Part shown: positions 1 to 8,497 of the stretch, piece by piece
Numbering within the stretch: the first letter of the stretch is position 1
Layout: the number at the start of each line of letters is the position of its first letter
From: JACKNG01 sp040904625
Lineage (GTDB): Bacteria > Pseudomonadota > Gammaproteobacteria > Ga0077536
DNA length: 16,930 nt
Direction: 5' to 3'
Assembly (NCBI GenBank): GCA_040904625.1
Contig: JBBDTC010000318.1
Span: forward strand, 1-16,930
The notes under the pieces: model-generated
Seen by the model: only the letters and a program-made list of their open reading frames with translations
Told to the model about the DNA's origin: nothing
Databases searched by the model: none
Translations under genes and position numbers: made by a program

Positions 1-569
1 CCCGACGCGCCGTGAGCGAAACAGATGGCCAGCGCGGTCGGCAAAAAATAGCCGGACAGGGTCGCCCTGAACCGCACCGGATCCCAGCGCGACAGCGCGC
101 CGTAGAGCACGACCGGTGGCCCGTTGATATTGCATGCACCGCCGAGTACGCCCGCACAGAGGCCGAACAGATACGCGGCCGGCGGCCATGCGAGGCGCGG
201 CAAGGCCGGCCGCGCCAGGCTCCACGCGCCATAGACCATCAGCACGCCCCCGAGTACGGCCTGCACCATGCCCGCCGGGGCCTGCTGCAACAACATCACA
301 CCGAGCGGTACGCCGCAGGCAGAGCCCAGCAGCAGGCGTCCCGCAGCGCGGAGATCGAGGCTCTGCCAGCTCCGTGCCAGGACCAGCACGATGGTGACCA
401 GCACTGCCAGGCCGACCAGCGGCGTCGCGGTGGCAATACCGAGAACCAGTGACAGCAGCGGCATGGCGACCAGGGCCGTGCCGAAACCGAGCGCGGCATG
501 GACTGTGCTCGCCGCGAACAGCACCAGCAGCGTAGCCAGCAGGGTGACCGGCTCGGCGATGACGGCCAC
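1..569 (-). CDS. TauE/SafE family permease, C-terminus cut by window edge
   Basis: Inner-membrane transporter of the TauE/SafE family, which is linked to export or uptake of sulfonates, sulfite and similar anions; the substrate here cannot be told. The 189 visible codons give about five hydrophobic helices. Family-type glycine-rich stretches are present: HAALGFGTALVAMPLL near the N-terminus and GGACNINGPPVVLYG in the middle, followed by a break for the next helix. Family members are usually about 250 residues, so roughly a quarter is missing beyond base 1. I chose the GTG at 569 because an in-frame stop lies eight codons upstream and no ATG occurs before the first helix. The gene follows the ydbL-like gene on the same strand after 38 bases and may be cotranscribed with it. 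The family call is fairly secure; the exact start is less so. Confidence 0.82.
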   Translation of the reverse strand, partial: MAVIAEPVTLLATLLVLFAASTVHAALGFGTALVAMPLLSLVLGIATATPLVGLAVLVTIVLVLARSWQSLDLRAAGRLLLGSACGVPLGVMLLQQAPAGMVQAVLGGVLMVYGAWSLARPALPRLAWPPAAYLFGLCAGVLGGACNINGPPVVLYGALSRWDPVRFRATLSGYFLPTALAICFAHGAS

Positions 570-607
570 CGAGGGCGCGGCGGCTCAGAGCCCTATGGCC
601 ACGGCCC

Positions 608-1204
608 TTACTTCTGCTGCCAGTTGCCCGCCGCGTCGCGGTAATACCAACCCGGTGAGGCCTTCGCCACCCAGCGTTCGGCGAAGACCTTGCGAATCTT
701 GTCGACCCATTCGGGATGGCCGTTGATCCGGGCGATCTCCCGGTACAGCGCTTCCCAGTCGGTATTCTGCTCGTTGACCAGCTGGCGCACGCGGTTGCGG
801 TCGGCCAGCGGGATGGCGTTGCGATCGCGGATGTCGAGCAGGCCGGCTGCGGTGAGGCCGACTGCACCCGAATCGAGAAACGGCTTGATCGCGCCGAAAC
901 GTTTCTTCAGCGACTGTTCGAGGGCGCGCGAGGCCGGCGACTGCACGTTGAAATCCGCTTCCGCCGCGGCCGCCGCGGGTACCAGCCAATCGACGACCCG
1001 ACCGGCTGCGGCAAGCAGCAGTCCGCGGTCATCCGCGAATACGGCCGACGTATCCGGCGACGCCGCTTCGGCTGCCCCGCGCACTTCGTCGATAATGCGA
1101 TCGGCGGCCTGCTGAGCCTCCGCTTCCGGGAAGTAGATATTGATGGTGACGCAACCGACCAGGAAGACCGCGGCCGCAGTCAGGGGGATTCGTTTCATGT
1201 TCAT
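608..1204 (-). CDS. YdbL-type (DUF1318) lipoprotein
   Basis: 198-residue predicted lipoprotein. A short signal peptide ends in the lipobox LVGC (Cys18). Residue +2 is Val rather than Asp, which fits outer-membrane sorting. The mature protein starts VTINIYFPEAEAQQAADRII, typical of DUF1318 lipoproteins. The last ~90 residues carry the DUF1318 pattern, with a helix around ALYREIARINGHPEW and the ending ASPGWYYRDAAGNW. In E. coli, YdbL acts with YdbH and YnbE in transport of phospholipids between the membranes. Here the ydbH homologue lies 1.3 kb away on the same strand, separated by an oppositely oriented MFS gene. E. coli YdbL is a periplasmic protein with a cleaved signal, so the lipidated N-terminus could do part of the job of the small lipoprotein YnbE; that is inference. 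ATG 1204 and ATG 1198 are both possible starts. Confidence 0.82.
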   Translation of the reverse strand: MNMKRIPLTAAAVFLVGCVTINIYFPEAEAQQAADRIIDEVRGAAEAASPDTSAVFADDRGLLLAAAGRVVDWLVPAAAAAEADFNVQSPASRALEQSLKKRFGAIKPFLDSGAVGLTAAGLLDIRDRNAIPLADRNRVRQLVNEQNTDWEALYREIARINGHPEWVDKIRKVFAERWVAKASPGWYYRDAAGNWQQK

Positions 1205-1282
1205 CGCATTGCGGGCCTCGCTATGGGTCTGTCAGTCTAGCAGCCTGCCGGCCGCAAGCCCTGCCCATGTCATGATGCCCTT

Positions 1283-2524
1283 ATGAGCCAGCGCACACCG
1301 GGCAGTCAGATATTCTACGGCTGGACGGTCGTCGGCGCCGCTTTCACGGTGCTTTTCCTGGCTTACGGTCTGCAGTTCAGCTATGGCATCTTCGTGACCG
1401 GGATGGCCACCGAATTGTCCTGGAGCCGTGCCGACACCGCACTGCCCTATTCCATTTATGTCTTCGTCTACAGCGCCCTGTCGGCGGCGACCGGACGCGC
1501 GACCGATCGCCACGGGCCACGCCAGGTCATCACGCTCGGCGCGGTCCTGCTCGGCCTCGGCTGGGGACTGAGCGCACTGGTCCACCAACCCTGGCACCTC
1601 GCCCTCTCGCTCGGAGTGGTCGCCGCGCTCGGCATGAGCGTCGCCTGGGTGCCCTGCAACGCCACCGTGGCGCGCTGGTTCACCCGCCGCCGCGGCACCG
1701 CGGTGGCGCTCGCTTCGACTGGCGCGAGCCTGGGTAATTTCCTCATGCCGCCGCTCGCTGCGGTCTTGCTAGTGGCCTGGGGCTGGCGCGCGACGCTCGC
1801 CGTCATCGCCGTGACCAGCGCCTGCGGCATCGTCGCCGCGGCACGCTTCATGGTGCGCGATCCGGAGACCCTGGGCCTGCACACCGACGGCGACGCCACG
1901 CCGGAGGAGCCGCACGCGCTGAGCGCCGGTGCCACGCTCGCCGAGGTACGCACGACCCCGCCTTTCCTGCTCGTGGTGGGCATGTACTTCTGCACCTGGC
2001 TGGTCGTATTCGTGCCTTTCGTGCATCTCGCGGCCTATGCCCAGGACGCCGGTTTCGGCACCACCGCCGCCGCCTCGCTGCTCAGCGCCATCGGCCTCGG
2101 CGGCGTCGCGGGACGCCTCGCATCGGGCGTCTTCTCCGACGCCTGGGGCCGCTTCCCGGCGCTCTACATCACCTTCGTGCTGCAGGCGCTGGCGTTCGTC
2201 GCCTTCGTCCATGCCGACAGTCTCGGCCTGCTGTGGATGGCGGCGCTCGCCTTCGGCTTTTCCTACGGCGCGGGCGTGACCTTGTTGCCGCCGCTGTGCG
2301 GCGATCTGTTCGGCCGCGCCCATGTCGCCAGCGTGGTCGGCATCATCTTCGCCGTCGCCGGCGCACCGGCGGCTGTCGGGCCGTGGGTCACCGGCTGGCT
2401 CTACGATGTGACCGGCGGCTACACGCTGGCTTTCAACGGCGCGGCGGCGCTCAACGTGCTGGCCTTGATGCTGGCGTTGATCCTCGCCCGCATCACGCCG
2501 CGCCACAGCGTCCTCAGTCGATGA
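1283..2524 (+). CDS. MFS transporter, oxalate/formate antiporter or monocarboxylate-type
   Basis: 413-residue inner-membrane carrier of the major facilitator superfamily with the usual twelve hydrophobic helices. Near the N-terminus FYGWTVVGAAF and LQFSYGIFVTGM are typical of the oxalate/formate antiporter and monocarboxylate group. The loop after helix 2 has the MFS signature as GRATDRHGPRQ, and the repeat in the second half appears as GRLASGVFSDAWGR. The substrate is probably a small organic acid, but nothing here fixes it. The gene is divergent from ydbL (78 bases apart) and convergent with ydbH, whose stop it overlaps by 11 bases. No good ribosome-binding site precedes ATG 1283. Its position breaks up the usual ydbH/ydbL neighbourhood, which suggests that it was inserted there. 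Confidence 0.87.
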   Translation: MSQRTPGSQIFYGWTVVGAAFTVLFLAYGLQFSYGIFVTGMATELSWSRADTALPYSIYVFVYSALSAATGRATDRHGPRQVITLGAVLLGLGWGLSALVHQPWHLALSLGVVAALGMSVAWVPCNATVARWFTRRRGTAVALASTGASLGNFLMPPLAAVLLVAWGWRATLAVIAVTSACGIVAAARFMVRDPETLGLHTDGDATPEEPHALSAGATLAEVRTTPPFLLVVGMYFCTWLVVFVPFVHLAAYAQDAGFGTTAAASLLSAIGLGGVAGRLASGVFSDAWGRFPALYITFVLQALAFVAFVHADSLGLLWMAALAFGFSYGAGVTLLPPLCGDLFGRAHVASVVGIIFAVAGAPAAVGPWVTGWLYDVTGGYTLAFNGAAALNVLALMLALILARITPRHSVLSR

Positions 2525-4595
2525 CGATCTCGCCCTCGGCCAGGGCCTCCTCGAGCTGCGCCATGAGCCGCGACCAATGCACGGTGCGAACCCGCCCGAT
2601 CAGATCGATGCGTGGCAGGAACGCACCCTCGACGATGTAATAGCCATCCTCGGCCGGCGCCACGCCGTCCATGTGGCAGATGTCGTTCTCGAGGCGGCAG
2701 GCGATGCCGAGCTGCTTGTAGGCGAAATTCTTGAAGATGCGCAGGAAGGTCGTCGACAGCACGGCGCCGCCACCGGCGACCCGCGCGATGGTATCCACCG
2801 CACGCTGACTCAGACGACGCCGGCTGTCGTCGTCGGCAGTCGATTGCAGTCGCGCATCGAAGGAAACCGGCTCCCCTTTGAGCATGCGCAAATCGACGAT
2901 ATCGCCGTCGATGCGGCCGGTGACGCGGCCGAAGGGCACGATCTCGGTGAGCCGTGCCAGGTCGATGTTGCGCAGGCGAATGGTCGCGCCGAGTTCCGGC
3001 ACCAGACCGAGGGGCTGCTCGATGCGGAGGTCTTCGACCGTGATGTCACCGTCGAAAGCGCGCGCTTCGAGCTTGCCACCGACGGTGAGCACACCGTCGT
3101 GATATTCGAGCAGCGGCAGACGTCCTTCGAGGGTACCGGCGAAGGCCGGCCAGTCGAGCGCCAGGGTGAGCTGGCCGAGTTCGATCGGTTCCAGGGACGC
3201 TTCGAAGCCCAGTGCGAGTTCGGCGCTTGCATAGTCGCGCAGGGTGAAGGTCTCAATCACCAGCGCCCCACCGAGCAGGGGAATGCGCGCCGGTTCCAGC
3301 AGATCCATCGCCGCCCCCGCAACGCCGAGGACCAAGGTCGCGCCATCGAACCCGGCACCGTGAAAATGCCCGCCATCGAAATGCACCGAACTCGCATCGA
3401 GCGCCGCGCCGTAGGCGGCCCAATGGATCTCGCCGGCCAGCCCGTAGAGGGCGAAACGCCCGTCGCGATCCTCGGCGTTGACGCGTTCGAGTACGACATC
3501 GAGTGCCTGCGGACGGCCATCGTCATAGACGATGCGACCCGTCGCCTTACCGCCGATATCCAGCGACGCCAGCGGCGTGCCGACCAGAAAACCCGCCAGC
3601 CAGGCATCGTAGGCGCCGGGGAAGTAGGCAGCGAAGCGCTCTATGGTCACGCTCTCGAGTTGCCCGTCACGCACGCGCAGGACAGTGCCGTCCAGCGCCA
3701 GCACAGCCTTCTGTTCGAGGGAGAAATCGGCAAATTCGAGCAGCTCTTCCTCGGCGCGATAAACCGCGGCCGCGCGCAGGCTGAGCGGATGCACGGCCAG
3801 ATCGATGAACACCGGCTCGACATAGACGCCACCGCTCACCAGGCCGAGATCGAAACGGCCGCGCCACGCGCCGGCATCGTCGCGGCGGGCGCTGAACGTG
3901 GTCGTGGCATCGAGGTCTTCGGTCGCGATGCGGCCGCTGGCGTCGTGGATGGCCAGGCCATCGACGGCGACCGTACCTTCGACTACGCCTTGCGCGTCAC
4001 CACGCCATTCCAGATCGAACGTCGCCGTGCCCGCCTCGATGACGAAATCGCCCCAGGCCGGCAGGGCGGAAAGGGCGAGATCGGTGCCCGACATCTCGAG
4101 GCGGGGTACGCCCGCCCCGGCTTCCAGGTGCACCGCCAGCGTGCCGTCGGCAATCGCGACTCGAGGCACATCGACCTGCACGAGTCCGCTGGCCGGCGCA
4201 TAGGCGAGATCGAGCATGAATTCGAGCGGCGTCCCGTCGGCGCGTACGGCGCGCACCTGTGCCGCGGGGCAATGCAGGCGCTGAGCCGTGATGCGCACGC
4301 CAGAACAGTTCAGCTGCACGCCATCGAGCCGGCCCAGGGGCGGCGGCAGTGTGACGCTGGCGGCCCGCAGCTGCAGTGCCGGGCCGGACGGCGCGGCCCA
4401 GTCGACCTCGATGGTGACAGCGCCGCTGCGCCACGCGCCGCCGTCGATGGCCGCGATGGTGAGTCGATTGGCTGTGTTGTCGTCCGCGCGGGCGAAGTTG
4501 CAAGCGGCCATCGCCGCCGCCGTCAGCCCCAGCGACCACCACCCTGCCCGCCAGCCTTGGCTGCTGCGCCCTGTGCAGTGTGGCGGCGCGGCCAT
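2514..4595 (-). CDS. ydbH: YdbH family AsmA-like intermembrane transport protein
   Basis: 693-residue envelope protein. The N-terminus has a hydrophobic signal or anchor (GWWSLGLTAAAMAAC) followed by ARADD. The rest is long, beta-rich and repetitive, as in AsmA-like bridge proteins. The C-terminus holds the most recognisable YdbH-family block: FLRIFKNFAYKQLGIACRL, then DICHMDGVAPAEDGYYIV. In E. coli YdbH is one of three partly redundant AsmA-like proteins (with TamB and YhdP) that carry phospholipids toward the outer membrane, with partners YnbE and YdbL. E. coli YdbH is longer, about 880 residues, so this is a shorter version. ATG 4595 lies 6 bases after the GST stop, with no clear ribosome-binding site, so translation is probably coupled. 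Its 3' end overlaps the convergent MFS gene by 11 bases. Confidence 0.8.
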   Translation of the reverse strand: MAAPPHCTGRSSQGWRAGWWSLGLTAAAMAACNFARADDNTANRLTIAAIDGGAWRSGAVTIEVDWAAPSGPALQLRAASVTLPPPLGRLDGVQLNCSGVRITAQRLHCPAAQVRAVRADGTPLEFMLDLAYAPASGLVQVDVPRVAIADGTLAVHLEAGAGVPRLEMSGTDLALSALPAWGDFVIEAGTATFDLEWRGDAQGVVEGTVAVDGLAIHDASGRIATEDLDATTTFSARRDDAGAWRGRFDLGLVSGGVYVEPVFIDLAVHPLSLRAAAVYRAEEELLEFADFSLEQKAVLALDGTVLRVRDGQLESVTIERFAAYFPGAYDAWLAGFLVGTPLASLDIGGKATGRIVYDDGRPQALDVVLERVNAEDRDGRFALYGLAGEIHWAAYGAALDASSVHFDGGHFHGAGFDGATLVLGVAGAAMDLLEPARIPLLGGALVIETFTLRDYASAELALGFEASLEPIELGQLTLALDWPAFAGTLEGRLPLLEYHDGVLTVGGKLEARAFDGDITVEDLRIEQPLGLVPELGATIRLRNIDLARLTEIVPFGRVTGRIDGDIVDLRMLKGEPVSFDARLQSTADDDSRRRLSQRAVDTIARVAGGGAVLSTTFLRIFKNFAYKQLGIACRLENDICHMDGVAPAEDGYYIVEGAFLPRIDLIGRVRTVHWSRLMAQLEEALAEGEIVID

Positions 4596-4601
4596 GCGCG
4601 C

Positions 4602-5546
4602 TCAGGCCGGCCGCGCGCGTCTGAGGCGGTATCCGAGGCGGGGGAAATGGACATGCACCGCACCACAGCGCTCGTCGGCGGTGGCGAGGGTGATGCGTGT
4701 CTTCGTTGCCGCCAGCAAGCGCCCCGTCGCCGGCGAATTCTGATCGAGCGGCTCGACCACCACCATGGCGCCGGGCGCGATACCTTCCGGGATGGTCGCG
4801 TGCTCGGCTGCAATCGGATTCGGCTCGGCGTCGCGGGCGATGTCCAGGGCAGCAGCAGCGGACAGCGCGCGCGGCCGCCCGTGACCGAGTGCGGCAATCC
4901 GCGACATCCAGGCTTGCAGGCGCGGCAGCCCGGGCGGCAACGCGCTCTCGCCGCCGATTGTGACCATGAACCAGGGCGCGCCATAGAGAGCGAAATCCGC
5001 CAACGACATCGCATCACCGAGCACGTAGGGCTGCCCGGGGGCGAACAAATCTTCGACCATGGCCAGCTGGGGCAAGACCTGCGGCAGGTACTTCGACGCC
5101 GATGCCTGTACCTGCGCGAGCGTCGGCGACGGCTTGCCATGGAGACTCGCGCGATCGGCGTGGAAGGCCGCCGGGAAACGCTGCGCGTGGCGTCCGGTGA
5201 TGTACAGCGCGAGCGGCCGGAACAGGCTCGTCTCGGCCCAGTGCACGAGCGCTTCGGCCAGCGCCCGGGTCCGCGCCGGCATGGGCCCCGGGTAGAGTAG
5301 CGGCGCGGGCTCGAGCGACTCCAGCACGTCGACGATGAGTCGTGTATCGCAATAGACGTCCGCGCCGATCTGTAGCGCCGGAGTGCGTCTGTAGCCTGCC
5401 GTGAGCGGCGTATAGTCAGGCTTGGGCGCCCAGGCCGGAATCGTCACCGACTGCCAGGCGCAGTCTTTCAAACCCAGCACCAGGCGTACTTTCTCCGAGT
5501 AATTGGAGAAGTCGTAGTGGTGCAGGATCAGCGCCGGTGGCGCCAT
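4602..5546 (-). CDS. Glutathione S-transferase family protein with C-terminal extension
   Basis: 314-residue cytosolic protein. Residues ~5-80 form a thioredoxin-like GST N-terminal domain: YDFSNYSEKVR at the usual active-site loop, with Ser17 rather than Cys, then the cis-proline region RRTPALQIGADVYCD. An all-helical GST C-domain follows to about residue 235 (DAMSLADFALYGAPWFM is typical). The last ~70 residues are an added beta-rich segment ending VHVHFPRLGYRLR, seen in a subgroup of ~310-residue GST-like proteins. A role in detoxification or in isomerising a ring-cleavage intermediate would fit the adjacent aromatic-type catabolic genes, but this is inference. The gene lies 9 bases downstream of the hydrolase gene and 6 bases upstream of ydbH. 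Confidence 0.82.
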   Translation of the reverse strand: MAPPALILHHYDFSNYSEKVRLVLGLKDCAWQSVTIPAWAPKPDYTPLTAGYRRTPALQIGADVYCDTRLIVDVLESLEPAPLLYPGPMPARTRALAEALVHWAETSLFRPLALYITGRHAQRFPAAFHADRASLHGKPSPTLAQVQASASKYLPQVLPQLAMVEDLFAPGQPYVLGDAMSLADFALYGAPWFMVTIGGESALPPGLPRLQAWMSRIAALGHGRPRALSAAAALDIARDAEPNPIAAEHATIPEGIAPGAMVVVEPLDQNSPATGRLLAATKTRITLATADERCGAVHVHFPRLGYRLRRARPA

Positions 5547-5555
5547 CGCCCAGGC

Positions 5556-6344
5556 TCAGACGCTGTCGAGAAAGTCCTCGAGCGCGCGGTTGAAAGCCGC
5601 CGGCTGCCCGAGGTTCGAGACATGTGCGGCGTCGAGTTCGACGTAGCGTGAACCGTTGACGGCCGCCTGCATGGCCTGCATGGCGGCGGGCGGCGTGCTG
5701 ACATCATGGGTGCTGCCGATGAACAGCATCGGTGTCGTGATCGCGGCCAGGCGATCGGTGTAATCGAGCGCCTGAATGGCGGCGCAGCAGCCGAGGTAGC
5801 CGGGCACCGGCGTCGCCGCGACCATCTCGCGCACCGCCGTCATCTCGGCCGGCCGCGCGGCCCGGGTCGGCGCCGTGAACCAGCGCTCGAGGGTGGCGTC
5901 GAGCAGCGGCTCGAGGCCGTGTTCCGCGACGTTCTTGATGCGATCGTCCCAGACCTTGCGGCCTTCATCCGGAAATCCGGCGACACAATTGGCGGCGGTC
6001 ACCGACAGCAGCCGGTCGGGACGTGCGAGCGCGAGCCCGAGTGCGGTCATGCCGCCCATGGACAGGCCGACGAAATGGAAACGCCCGATGCCGAGCGCGT
6101 CGGCGAGCGCCAGCACGTCGGCGACGAGGTCGTCAAAGCTGTAAGGCCCGTCCGGCACCTCACTTTGACCATGGCCGCGCTGGTCGTAGCGGACGACCCG
6201 AAAGCGATCGCTGAAATGATCGGCCTGGGGCTGCCACATCGAGAGATTGGCCCCGAGAGAATTCGAAAACAGGATGACCGGCGCGGCCACCGGCCCTTCG
6301 ATGACGTGATTGATGGATATAGTCTTGGTTCTGGCGATAGCCAT
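5556..6344 (-). CDS. pcaD: 3-oxoadipate enol-lactonase-like alpha/beta hydrolase
   Basis: 262-residue alpha/beta hydrolase that resembles PcaD, which hydrolyses 3-oxoadipate enol-lactone in the beta-ketoadipate pathway of aromatic degradation. The nucleophile elbow is GLSMGG (Ser95), the acid is probably Asp214 in GSTHDVSTPP, and the base is His241 in DAAHVSNLGQP. The oxyanion region FSNSLGANLSMW and the strand RVVRYDQRGHGQS are also typical of PcaD. I chose ATG 6344 because GGGGA lies 6 bases upstream; ATG 6350 would be pressed against it. The start is 2 bases after the LLM gene stop, so the two are probably translationally coupled. No other pca genes are visible, so a related ester or lactone hydrolase is possible. 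Confidence 0.8.
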   Translation of the reverse strand: MAIARTKTISINHVIEGPVAAPVILFSNSLGANLSMWQPQADHFSDRFRVVRYDQRGHGQSEVPDGPYSFDDLVADVLALADALGIGRFHFVGLSMGGMTALGLALARPDRLLSVTAANCVAGFPDEGRKVWDDRIKNVAEHGLEPLLDATLERWFTAPTRAARPAEMTAVREMVAATPVPGYLGCCAAIQALDYTDRLAAITTPMLFIGSTHDVSTPPAAMQAMQAAVNGSRYVELDAAHVSNLGQPAAFNRALEDFLDSV

Positions 6345-6346
6345 GT

Positions 6347-7435
6347 TCATTCCCCGAGTTCGCGATTCACGGCAGGCATCACCGTGGTCGCCATCAATTC
6401 CATCGAGCGCCGCGCGAGTGCGGGCTCGGCCCAGTCGTGACCTGCGTAGACCAGCGTACCAAACTCGCCGACCTCGGCGCGCAGCGCGACAATGCGCTCG
6501 GCCACTTCGTCCGGCGTACCGCAAATGACCAACGAGCGCATGACGAACTCGTGCGTGACCTCGGCGTCCGGCATGTCGCGACGGTTTTTGAACAATTCTG
6601 GACGACCGTTGCCAATGAGCTTGCGCATCAGGCTGCGATAGTAATAGCCGTAAGGACCTTCCGGATCCATGGCATAGCGCTCGGCCGTGCGGGCGTCGTC
6701 GGCGACAAAAATGCTTTTCGCCACCCGCCAGGCGGCCGGCTGGACCGGGTGACCGCCCGCTGCCCAGCCCTCGACCAGCTTGTCCCAATGGCTCTTGACC
6801 CAGACCGGCTGCAGGAAATTGGCCGAGATTATCGACCATGCGCGGCGCGCGGCCTGGCTGACGGAGGCCGAGTACGGCGACATGCAGGCCACCATGATTG
6901 GCGGATGCGGCCGTTGCAATGGGCCCAGGATGGCGCCCTGCCCGATCTCCAGATCGAGGGAGCGGCGGGTACTGATACGCCAGAACTCGCCTTCGATGTC
7001 GTAAGGCGGGGAACCGGCCCAGATGGCGAGGATCTGGCTGATGGCCTCTTCGAACATGGCCTTGCGATCACGATCGAGGTTGCCGAAAACTTCTGCATCG
7101 GAGCGCAAACCGCCGGGGCTGATGCCGAATATGAAGCGCCCCGCGAGCAGCTGATCGACCATGGCGACTTCGGCCGCCACCGCCGCCGGATGACGGTTGG
7201 GCAGATTGACCGTGCCGCTGCCGAGGCGGATCTGGCCGGTCTGGCCGGCCAGGCTGGCGAGGAAAATCAGGCAAGAGGTAATGGTCTCGGCGCGGTCGGT
7301 GACGTGTTCGCCGACGAACGCTTCGCTGTAACCCAGTCGATCGGCGAGGACGATGGCTTCGCGATCCTCGGCCAGGGTCTCCTGCCAATCGCGCCCCGGC
7401 GGATGCAGCGGCATGGTGAAATAACTGAGCTTCAT
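6347..7435 (-). CDS. LLM class flavin-dependent oxidoreductase (luciferase-like)
   Basis: 362-residue member of the bacterial luciferase-like family: TIM-barrel enzymes using reduced FMN or F420, many of them monooxygenases that receive flavin from a partner reductase. Evidence includes the N-terminal strand MKLSYFTMPLHPPGR, EDREAIVLADRLGYSEAFVGEH, the segment IRLGSGTVNLPNRHP, and LAGRFIFGISPGG. These are closest to limonene-monooxygenase-type or alkanal-type members, but the substrate cannot be read. ATG 7435 is chosen over GTG 7441 because GGGAG (7441-7445) sits 5 bases before the ATG and would overlap the GTG. The gene lies 74 bases downstream of the quinone oxidoreductase gene and directly before the pcaD-like gene. 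Together they look like part of a catabolic operon. Confidence 0.87.
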   Translation of the reverse strand: MKLSYFTMPLHPPGRDWQETLAEDREAIVLADRLGYSEAFVGEHVTDRAETITSCLIFLASLAGQTGQIRLGSGTVNLPNRHPAAVAAEVAMVDQLLAGRFIFGISPGGLRSDAEVFGNLDRDRKAMFEEAISQILAIWAGSPPYDIEGEFWRISTRRSLDLEIGQGAILGPLQRPHPPIMVACMSPYSASVSQAARRAWSIISANFLQPVWVKSHWDKLVEGWAAGGHPVQPAAWRVAKSIFVADDARTAERYAMDPEGPYGYYYRSLMRKLIGNGRPELFKNRRDMPDAEVTHEFVMRSLVICGTPDEVAERIVALRAEVGEFGTLVYAGHDWAEPALARRSMELMATTVMPAVNRELGE

Positions 7436-7509
7436 GGGCACTCCCGACTTGCGTGACGGCTACCGGGGAACGCCGGCCACGACCCTGCCGACACGCTGCC
7501 GGACCACAT

Positions 7510-8484
7510 TCAGGGCACCAGGACCGGGATGCGCAGCGCAGCGCGATCCTCGAGATGGCGATGCGCCGCGGCGGCCTCGGCCAGGGCGAAATGCTGCACC
7601 GGGTGCGGCCGTACGACGCCGCCCACGAGGACATCGAAATAGCGCGCTGCGGAGGCCTCGAGATCGGCCCGCGTGGCGATGTACTCGGTCAGACGCGGGC
7701 GCGTCAGAAACAGCGAGCCGTGGCCGGCCAGTGCGAGCACGTCGAGCGGCGCCGGTTTGCCGGAGGCGTTGCCGTAGGCCACCATCAACCCACGCGGGCG
7801 CAGGCAGGCGAGCGAGTCCATGAAAGTATCCAGCCCGATCGAATCGTAGACGACGTCGACGCCCCGTCCGCCGGTCAGCTCGCGTACTCGGGCGACGAAA
7901 TCGGGATCGTCGTGGAGCAGCACATGATCGGCGCCTGCGTCACGGGCAATGTGCTCCTTGGCCGACGCGCCGACCGTCGCGATCACGGTGGCGCCGAGAT
8001 GCTTCGCCCATTGGCACACGATGAGGCCGGTACCGCCGGCCGCCGCATGCACGACTACCGACTCGCCGGGCTGGACGGCATGCAGGCGGCACAACAAGTA
8101 TTCGGCGGTCAGACCACGCAGCAGGCTGGACGAGACGACATCGTCGTCGAGCTCGGCGGGCAGCTTGACCAGCTTGTCGGCGGCGATCGTGCGACGTTCG
8201 ACATAGGCCTGCCCCCCGCCGCAGTAGGCCACGCGATCGCCGATCGCGAAACCGCTGACTTCATCGCCGAGTAACTCGATCACACCAGTCGCCTGATCGC
8301 CGATGATCGCCGGCAAGGGCAAGGGGTAAATCCCCCGCCGGTAGTAGGTGTCGATGTAATTGACGCCGATGCCGGTTTGCCGGATTAGAACCTCGCCGGC
8401 ACCAGGATCGTCGAGTGCGGTTTCCTCGAGTCGAAGCTGCTCGGGTCCGCCGAATTCGTGCAGCACGATGGCGCGGGTCACCAC
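7510..8484 (-). CDS. NADPH:quinone oxidoreductase (MDR/zeta-crystallin type)
   Basis: 324-residue medium-chain dehydrogenase/reductase resembling QorA, which reduces quinones or enones with NADPH. The N-terminal GroES-like domain (VLHEFGGPEQLRLEE, GVNYIDTYYRRGIY) is followed by a Rossmann domain with the nucleotide-binding stretch HAAAGGTGLIVCQWAKHLGA at residues 146-165. No zinc-binding cysteine pattern is seen, as expected for this branch. Length matches QorA (about 325). Start is GTG 8484: AAGGAG (8492-8497) is 7 bases upstream. A second GTG directly follows and is less well spaced. This is the first gene of the minus-strand run and may supply redox chemistry on the same substrates as the LLM enzyme. 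Confidence 0.88.
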   Translation of the reverse strand: MVTRAIVLHEFGGPEQLRLEETALDDPGAGEVLIRQTGIGVNYIDTYYRRGIYPLPLPAIIGDQATGVIELLGDEVSGFAIGDRVAYCGGGQAYVERRTIAADKLVKLPAELDDDVVSSSLLRGLTAEYLLCRLHAVQPGESVVVHAAAGGTGLIVCQWAKHLGATVIATVGASAKEHIARDAGADHVLLHDDPDFVARVRELTGGRGVDVVYDSIGLDTFMDSLACLRPRGLMVAYGNASGKPAPLDVLALAGHGSLFLTRPRLTEYIATRADLEASAARYFDVLVGGVVRPHPVQHFALAEAAAAHRHLEDRAALRIPVLVP

Positions 8485-8491
8485 GGTCGCT

Positions 8492-8497
8492 CTCCTT
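8492..8497 (-). promoter_or_regulatory. Ribosome-binding site of the quinone oxidoreductase gene
   Basis: AAGGAG on the minus strand, 7 bases before GTG 8484. It decides between two adjacent GTG codons in favour of the first, and rules out the longer upstream open frame reaching 8643. Confidence 0.7.

Noticed and set aside
1205..1282. Possible divergent promoter region between ydbL and the MFS gene.
   Set aside because: The position suggests promoters, but no -35/-10 pair or operator could be picked out.
2577..5300. A 907-codon open frame on the plus strand.
   Set aside because: It is antisense to ydbH and the GST gene, has low-complexity Arg/Gln/Gly-rich composition without domains, and reflects third-position GC bias in high-GC genes.
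6351..6839. N-terminal extension of the enol-lactonase frame up to 6839.
   Set aside because: It overlaps the LLM oxidoreductase gene in a different frame and its residues have no hydrolase features; homology begins at about 6344.
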